A stretch of DNA of 5,279 nucleotides from Thermoleophilia bacterium (GTDB taxonomy: Bacteria > Actinomycetota > Thermoleophilia > Gaiellales > Gaiellaceae), in the NCBI GenBank assembly GCA_029858755.1, contig JAOUEK010000173.1:1-5279 (forward strand), read 5' to 3'. The notes beneath the pieces were generated by a model, which saw nothing but the letters and a program-made list of their open reading frames with translations, searched no databases and had not been told where the DNA came from. Position numbers and translations under genes: made by a program. Of the stretch, positions 1 to 5,279 are shown one piece after another. The first letter of the stretch is position 1; every line of letters starts with the position of its first letter.

Positions 1-967
1 GCATCCCGGTGCCGTTCACCACTGCTTCGGCATGGTGCTCGGCACCCTCGCCTGCACGGCCTGCGGGGCGACGATCGTCGTCCCGGGCGAGTCGTTCGAG
101 CCCGCCGACGTGCTCGAGGCCGTGCAGGCCGAGCAGTGCACGTCGCTCTACGGCGTGCCCACGATGTTCATCGCGGAGCTCGAGAGCCCGCGCTTCGACG
201 AGTTCGACCTGTCGAGCCTGCGCACCGGGATCATGGCCGGCGCGCCCTGTCCCGTCGAGACGATGAACGCCGTCCGCTCGCGGATGCACATGGCGGAGGT
301 GACGATCGGCTGCGGCATGACGGAGACGTCGCCGCTCGCCACCCAGACCGCGCCCGACGACCCCGTGGAGAAGCGGGTGACGACGGTCGGGCGTCCGCAC
401 CCGCACGTGGAGGTGAAGATCGTCGATCCGGCGACGGGCGAGACGGTGCCGCGCGGCGCGGTCGGCGAGCAGTGCATGCGCGGCTACAACGTGATGCTCG
501 GCTACTGGGGCGACGACGAGGCGACCCGGGAGGCGATCGACGATGACGGCTGGATCCACTCCGGCGACCTGGCGACGATGGACGACGACGGCTATGTGGA
601 CATCGTCGGGCGGATCAAGGACATGATCATCCGCGGGGGCGAGAACATCTACCCGCGCGAGGTCGAGGAGTTCCTGATCGCACTGCCGGAGGTGGCGGAG
701 GCGTACGTCGTCGGCGTGCCCAGCGAGCGCTACGGCGAGGAGGTGATGGCATGGGTGCGTCCCGCCGAAGGTGCCGCGCCCACGGCGGAGTCACTCGAGG
801 CCGCGTGCCGTGGGAGGATCTCGACCGTCAAGATCCCCCGCCACTGGCGCTTCGTCGACGAGTTCCCGATGACCGTCACCGGCAAGGTGCAGAAGTTCAG
901 GCTCCGCGAGCAGGCCGCCGCGGCGCTCGAGCACCTCGGTGACGCCTCGGCGGCGACGAGCGCGTAA
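1..967 (+). CDS. Fatty-acyl-CoA synthetase (AMP-binding, ACSF2-like), C-terminal part, 5' end outside window
   Basis: This family activates a carboxylic acid, usually a medium- or long-chain fatty acid, with ATP to an acyl-adenylate and then to acyl-CoA in the cytosol. About 320 residues are visible, roughly the last 60% of a 540-550 aa protein, with codons starting at base 2 and a TAA stop at 965-967. Adenylate-forming motifs occur in the expected order: HCFGMVLG (20-43), MTETSP (317-334), HSGDLATMDDDGY with the ribose-binding Asp (557-595), the hinge IVGRIKDMIIRGGENIYP (602-655), and TGKVQKFRLREQ with the catalytic Lys codon at 884-886. The P-loop lies upstream of the window. The pattern recalls human ACSF2 and bacterial FadD-type ligases, but the exact acid cannot be read. 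In the first 20 bases the conserved IPVPF lies in a different frame from HCFG, so a one-base deletion or sequencing error is likely there; if it is real, the gene is broken. Family confidence is high. Confidence 0.93.
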   Translation, partial: HPGAVHHCFGMVLGTLACTACGATIVVPGESFEPADVLEAVQAEQCTSLYGVPTMFIAELESPRFDEFDLSSLRTGIMAGAPCPVETMNAVRSRMHMAEVTIGCGMTETSPLATQTAPDDPVEKRVTTVGRPHPHVEVKIVDPATGETVPRGAVGEQCMRGYNVMLGYWGDDEATREAIDDDGWIHSGDLATMDDDGYVDIVGRIKDMIIRGGENIYPREVEEFLIALPEVAEAYVVGVPSERYGEEVMAWVRPAEGAAPTAESLEAACRGRISTVKIPRHWRFVDEFPMTVTGKVQKFRLREQAAAALEHLGDASAATSA

Positions 968-976
968 CGTCGCGCC

Positions 977-2197
977 ATGGAGCTGCGCCGGATCGATGCG
1001 TTGCCGCCGTACGTGTTGGCGTCGATCAGGGAGCTGACGCTGGAGCTGCGGCGCGGCGGGGCGGACGTGGTCGACCTCGGCTTCGGCAACCCCGACCTGC
1101 CCTCGCCGGAGGTGGCGGTGGCGAAGCTGCAGGAGGCCGCGGGCAAGCCCCACAACCATCGCTACTCGGCATCGCGGGGGATCCCCAAGCTGCGGCTGGC
1201 CTGCGCCGAGCTGTACCGGCGCCGTTTCGGCGTCGAGCTCGACCCCGGCTCGCAGGTGGTGGCGACGGTGGGGGCGAAGGAGGGCTTCGTGCACCTGATG
1301 TGGGTGCTGCTGGAGCCGGGGGACGCGGCGCTCGTGCCCTCGCCGAGCTACCCGATCCACATCCACGGGCCGATCCTGGCGGGGGCGAGCATCTTCCGGG
1401 TGCCGATGGGACGGGACGAGGACCTGTTCGAGAACCTGCAGCAGGCGTGGGAGCTGGCGGAGCCCCGGCCCCGCGTGATCGTGCTTTCCTTCCCGCACAA
1501 CCCGACGACCGCCACGGTCGAGCTCGACTTCATGGAGCGGGTGGTGAGCTTCGCGCGGGAGCACGAGGTGGTGGTGGTGCACGACTTCGCGTACGCCGAC
1601 CTCGCCTTCGACGGGTACGAGCCGCCGTCGATCCTGCAGGTTCGCGGCGCAGACGAGGTGGCGGTGGAGCTGTACACGCTCTCCAAGTCGTTCTCGATGG
1701 CGGGCTGGCGGGTCGGCTTCCTCGTCGGCAACGAGCGGATCGTGGGCGGGCTCGGACGGCTCAAGTCGTGGCTCGACTACGGCACCTTCCAGCCGATCCA
1801 GATCGCCGCGATCACCGCGCTCAACGAGGCGCCGGAGACGCCGCTGGAGGTGGCGGAGGTGTACCGCAGCCGCCGCGACGCGCTCTGCGACGGGCTCGCG
1901 CGCGCCGGCTGGGAGATTCCGCGGCCGCGCGCGACGATGTTCGCCTGGGCGCGCCTGCCCGAGCCGTACGCCGACCTCGGGTCGCTCGAGTTCTCGGAGC
2001 TGCTCGCGCGCCGCGCGCACGTCGCCGTCTCACCAGGCGTCGGCTTCGGGCCCGGCGGCGAGGGCCACGTCCGCTTCGCGCTCGTCGAGAACGAGCACCG
2101 CATTCGCCAGGCCGCGCGCTCCATCGGCCGCTTCCTCTCCTCCCCCGGCGCCACGTCGGCCGGAGCTCGGCGACGCGAGCGCGGGGCGCGCGGCTGA
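977..2197 (+). CDS. alaC: AlaC-type alanine (glutamate-pyruvate) aminotransferase, PLP fold type I
   Basis: Class I/II aminotransferase of 406 aa, predicted to interconvert pyruvate and glutamate with alanine and 2-oxoglutarate in the cytosol. From memory it resembles E. coli AlaC (YfdZ) almost end to end: RRIDALPPYV at the N-terminus, GNPD (37-40), YSASRGIPKLR, SYPIHIHG (124-131), FPHNPT with Asn175, HDFAYAD with Asp203 and Tyr206, TLSKSFSMAGWRVGF with PLP-binding Lys237, and HVRFALVEN with substrate-carboxylate Arg366. All key residues are present. The last 20 or so residues, rich in Arg, Gly and Ser, look like a non-conserved tail. The ATG at 977 is chosen because homology begins immediately; no Shine-Dalgarno is evident. 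The start lies only 9 nt after the acyl-CoA synthetase stop, so co-transcription is likely, although no functional link is obvious. An LL-diaminopimelate aminotransferase, from the same broad family, is the main alternative. Confidence 0.9.
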   Translation: MELRRIDALPPYVLASIRELTLELRRGGADVVDLGFGNPDLPSPEVAVAKLQEAAGKPHNHRYSASRGIPKLRLACAELYRRRFGVELDPGSQVVATVGAKEGFVHLMWVLLEPGDAALVPSPSYPIHIHGPILAGASIFRVPMGRDEDLFENLQQAWELAEPRPRVIVLSFPHNPTTATVELDFMERVVSFAREHEVVVVHDFAYADLAFDGYEPPSILQVRGADEVAVELYTLSKSFSMAGWRVGFLVGNERIVGGLGRLKSWLDYGTFQPIQIAAITALNEAPETPLEVAEVYRSRRDALCDGLARAGWEIPRPRATMFAWARLPEPYADLGSLEFSELLARRAHVAVSPGVGFGPGGEGHVRFALVENEHRIRQAARSIGRFLSSPGATSAGARRRERGARG

Positions 2198-2209
2198 GCG
2201 CGGACGGTC

Positions 2210-2246
2210 ACGGGCGCGGCCCGTCGCCGCCCGGCCGCGAGGCGAC
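2210..2246. terminator. Possible bidirectional terminator hairpins between convergent genes
   Basis: Two small inverted repeats fill most of the 52-nt gap between the convergent aminotransferase and stress-protein stops. ACGGGC (2210-2215) pairs with GCCCGT (2219-2224) across a 3-nt loop. GTCGCC (2223-2228) pairs with GGCGAC (2241-2246) across a 12-nt loop. They share two bases, so they may be alternative folds. There is no T-tract on either strand, so a canonical intrinsic terminator is not shown. The position between convergent genes is the main support, and short GC stems arise easily by chance in DNA of this composition. Confidence 0.35.
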
Positions 2247-2249
2247 CGA

Positions 2250-2657
2250 TCAGCGCACGACGAGCACGCTGCACGGCGCGTGGTGGAGCACCTTCGTGCT
2301 CACGGAGCCGATCAGCCAGCGCTCGGCGCCGCCGAGGCCGCGCGTGCCCATCACGATCAGGTCGGCTGCGCTGCGCTCGGCGACGTCGAGGATCGCCGTC
2401 GCCGCGTCACCGCTCGCCACCTCCAGCTCGGCAGCGATGCCGCGCTCGGCCAACCGCGTCGCCGCCTCCTCGAGCCCGCGCCGGCGCTGTGCCTCCTGAT
2501 CCGGCGAGTGCAGCCTGCCGGCGTGCCCGAACAGCGGATCGCCCTCGGCGACGCCGACCAGGGTCACGACGTCTCCCTCCCGGTGCAGGCCGGCGAGCGC
2601 GTCGAGCGCCCGCTCGGCCCCGTCGGAGCCGTCGTAGGCGAGCAGGAGCCTCCTCAT
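2250..2657 (-). CDS. Universal stress protein, UspA family, single domain
   Basis: A 135-aa protein forming one Usp (Rossmann-like) domain, close to the usual 140-150 aa. It starts [18 protein letters not shown], the standard first beta strand with Asp9, which contacts adenine in ATP-binding members. Near the C-terminus it has the ATP-binding signature G-x2-G-x9-G-S: Gly104, Gly107, Gly117 and Ser118 in [15 protein letters not shown]. It ends in the strand CSVLVVR. It is therefore probably an ATP-binding Usp, a family that generally acts as a cytosolic dimer in stress or energy-state responses; its partner here is unknown. The frame stays open far upstream, to about 3266, but that stretch is antisense to the PLP enzyme. 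The ATG at 2657 is chosen because the domain starts there and a strong GAGGGGAGGG precedes it. The gene is convergent with the aminotransferase and divergent from the PLP operon, so it is probably monocistronic. Confidence 0.92.
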   Translation of the reverse strand: MRRLLLAYDGSDGAERALDALAGLHREGDVVTLVGVAEGDPLFGHAGRLHSPDQEAQRRRGLEEAATRLAERGIAAELEVASGDAATAILDVAERSAADLIVMGTRGLGGAERWLIGSVSTKVLHHAPCSVLVVR

Positions 2658-2665
2658 CTCATCCG

Positions 2666-2675
2666 CCCTCCCCTC
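2666..2675 (-). promoter_or_regulatory. Ribosome binding site of the universal stress protein gene
   Basis: On the minus strand GAGGGGAGGG lies 8 nt before the ATG at 2657. It is a strong purine-rich Shine-Dalgarno and fixes the start against the long upstream open frame. Confidence 0.7.
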
Positions 2676-2740
2676 GACTGTGACGGGCCCGGCGCCTCCC
2701 GGCATCCGTGGGAACGCGCACCCGCTCCCTTCCCCCATGC

Positions 2741-2750
2741 GGGGATCCCC
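2741..2750. repeat. Perfect 10-bp palindrome GGGGATCCCC in the divergent intergenic region
   Basis: GGGGATCCCC reads identically on both strands. It lies between the divergent starts of the stress-protein gene (2657) and the PLP operon (2833). It does not extend further, being flanked by C on the left and T on the right. Its place between divergent genes would suit an operator, but with only ten bases in GC-rich DNA this is speculative. Confidence 0.3.
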
Positions 2751-2778
2751 TGATCGGCGGTACGACGAAGCCCCGAGG

Positions 2779-2804
2779 TTGGTCCGCCCCGCCGCTCCTA
2801 GGGT
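2779..2804 (+). promoter_or_regulatory. Weak sigma70-like promoter candidate for the PLP operon
   Basis: TTGGTC (2779-2784) resembles a -35 box and TAGGGT (2799-2804) a -10 box of the TAnnnT type. The 14-nt spacer is shorter than the usual 16-18, so the -35 assignment is doubtful. Transcription from this -10 would begin near 2811, giving a leader of about 20 nt just long enough for the GGGAGG ribosome binding site. No clear match was found for the opposite, stress-protein direction. Confidence 0.3.
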
Positions 2805-2821
2805 GGAGCCAAGCCAGAAGC

Positions 2822-2827
2822 GGGAGG
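2822..2827 (+). promoter_or_regulatory. Ribosome binding site of the cysteine-synthase-like PLP gene
   Basis: GGGAGG lies 5 nt before the ATG at 2833. It supports this start over the in-frame ATG at 2680, which would add 51 low-complexity residues read from intergenic DNA. Confidence 0.65.
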
Positions 2828-2832
2828 CCCGC

Positions 2833-4331
<1,499 letters not shown>

Positions 4332-4335
<4 letters not shown>

Positions 4336-5279
4336 GCGACCCCGGTCCTGCCTCGCGTCTCGTGTGCGCGGGCTGCGGTGCCGAGCCGGCGCCCTTCGAC
4401 CCGTATCCGTTCCGCTGCCCGGGCGCCGCGTCCGGCGACGACGTGGATCACGTGCTCCGGCGGATCCTCGACCTCGGCGCGCTCCGGTTCCCGGACGAGG
4501 TGCCGGAGCCGAGCCCGTTCCTCGCCTACCGCACGCTGCTGCACCCGTACCACCTGGCCCGCGCGGGCGGGCTCGCCGACGACGGCTTCTGCGCTCTGGT
4601 GCGCCGGCTCGACGCGGAGGTCGCGGCGCTCGACGGCCACGGCTTCACCGCCACCCCGCTCTCCCGGAACGCCCCGCTCTCCGATGCGCTCGGCCTGTCC
4701 CGCGCGGGAGGGGTGTGGGTGAAGGACGAGACGGGGAACGTCTCCGGGTCGCACAAGGCGCGCCACCTGTTCGGCGTGCTGCTCCAGCTCGAGGTCGCCG
4801 AGCGGCTCGGCCTCGCAGACGCATCGGCCCGGAGGGAGCTCGCGATCGCGAGCTGCGGGAACGCGGCGCTCGCCGCAGCGGTCGTCGCCGCCGCGGGGGG
4901 GCGCGTGCTCCGCGTCTTCGTCCCGCCCGACGCCGATCCGCTCGTGCTCGCCCGCCTCGAGGAGCTCGACGCCCGGATCACGACCTGCCCCCGCGACGGG
5001 AGGCCCGGCGACCCCACGGTGCGCGCGCTGCTGCGCGCACTCGACGACGGCGCCCTGCCCTTCACGTGCCAGGGCAACCTGAACGGGCTCGCGATCGAGG
5101 GTGGCGAGACGCTCGGCTGGGAGCTCGTCTCCTCCGGGGTCGCCTTCGACCGCCTCGTCGTGCAGGTCGGAGGGGGCGCGCTCGCCAGCGCCTGCATCCA
5201 GGGCTTCGCCGAGGCCGTCGCGCTGGGGGCCCTTGCCGCGTCGCCACGGGTCGACACGGTGCAGACCGAGGGCGCCTGG
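4332..5279 (+). CDS. PLP-dependent fold type II enzyme, threonine-synthase-like, 3' end outside window
   Basis: The frame is open from GTG 4332 to the window edge: 316 codons with no stop. The N-terminus carries CAGC (Cys12, Cys15) and a third Cys29 in PYPFRCP, reminiscent of the small zinc ribbon on some threonine synthases, though the fourth Cys is not evident. A fold type II core follows: [21 protein letters not shown] (about 128-148), with Lys142 as probable Schiff-base lysine, compares with KDETxNPTGSFKDR of threonine synthase. [11 protein letters not shown] (173-183) is the SxGNxG cofactor loop, and VGGGALAS (279-286) the glycine-rich phosphate loop. The family eliminates or replaces beta/gamma groups on amino acids; the substrate is not readable. 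The SHKAR context and the overlap with another fold type II gene argue against ordinary ThrC. OrtB-like thiolase subunits or a heteromeric partner of the upstream enzyme are possible alternatives, at low confidence. Confidence 0.83.

Noticed and set aside
791..2020. Long open frame of 409 codons on the minus strand
   Set aside because: It is antisense to the ligase and aminotransferase, Arg-rich and without any recognisable motif.
1300..2499. Plus-strand open frame of 399 codons running across the aminotransferase and stress-protein genes
   Set aside because: It is an out-of-frame shadow with long Arg/Ala/Gly runs and crosses two convergent real genes.
2680..2832. Earlier in-frame ATG giving 51 extra residues on the cysteine-synthase-like enzyme
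   Set aside because: The added residues are Pro/Arg-rich and read from intergenic DNA, while the ATG at 2833 has GGGAGG at good spacing.

Overview
The window is a compact, GC-rich chromosomal segment (about 70% G+C by eye, third codon positions almost always G or C). Gene content and codon style point to a high-GC actinomycete, perhaps of the Thermoleophilia type. That placement is inference; the window has no rRNA or other marker gene. I see no mobile element, CRISPR array, tRNA or rRNA.

Layout: (1) Positions 1-967, + strand: the C-terminal 60% or so of a fatty-acyl-CoA synthetase (AMP-binding family, ACSF2-like). Its reading frame appears to shift by one base in the first 20 nt. (2) 977-2197, +: a complete AlaC-type alanine aminotransferase (PLP fold type I), 9 nt after the ligase stop. 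(3) 2198-2249: a 52-nt gap between convergent genes, holding two small hairpins. (4) 2250-2657, - strand: a single-domain UspA-type universal stress protein. (5) 2658-2832: a 175-nt divergent intergenic region with ribosome binding sites for both flanking genes, a GGGGATCCCC palindrome and a weak promoter candidate. (6) 2833-4335, +: a 500-aa PLP fold type II enzyme related to cysteine synthase. (7) 4332-5279, +, running off the window: a second, threonine-synthase-like PLP fold type II enzyme that overlaps the previous gene by 4 nt (GTGA).

The left part looks like ordinary lipid and amino-acid metabolism. The most interesting part is the right-hand operon: two different, poorly characterised fold type II PLP enzymes that look translationally coupled. 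Both have a His directly before the presumed Schiff-base Lys, as in tryptophan synthase beta. I cannot assign a substrate to either. They could act in sequence, or as two subunits of one complex, in making or breaking down an amino acid. No gene seen here settles which.
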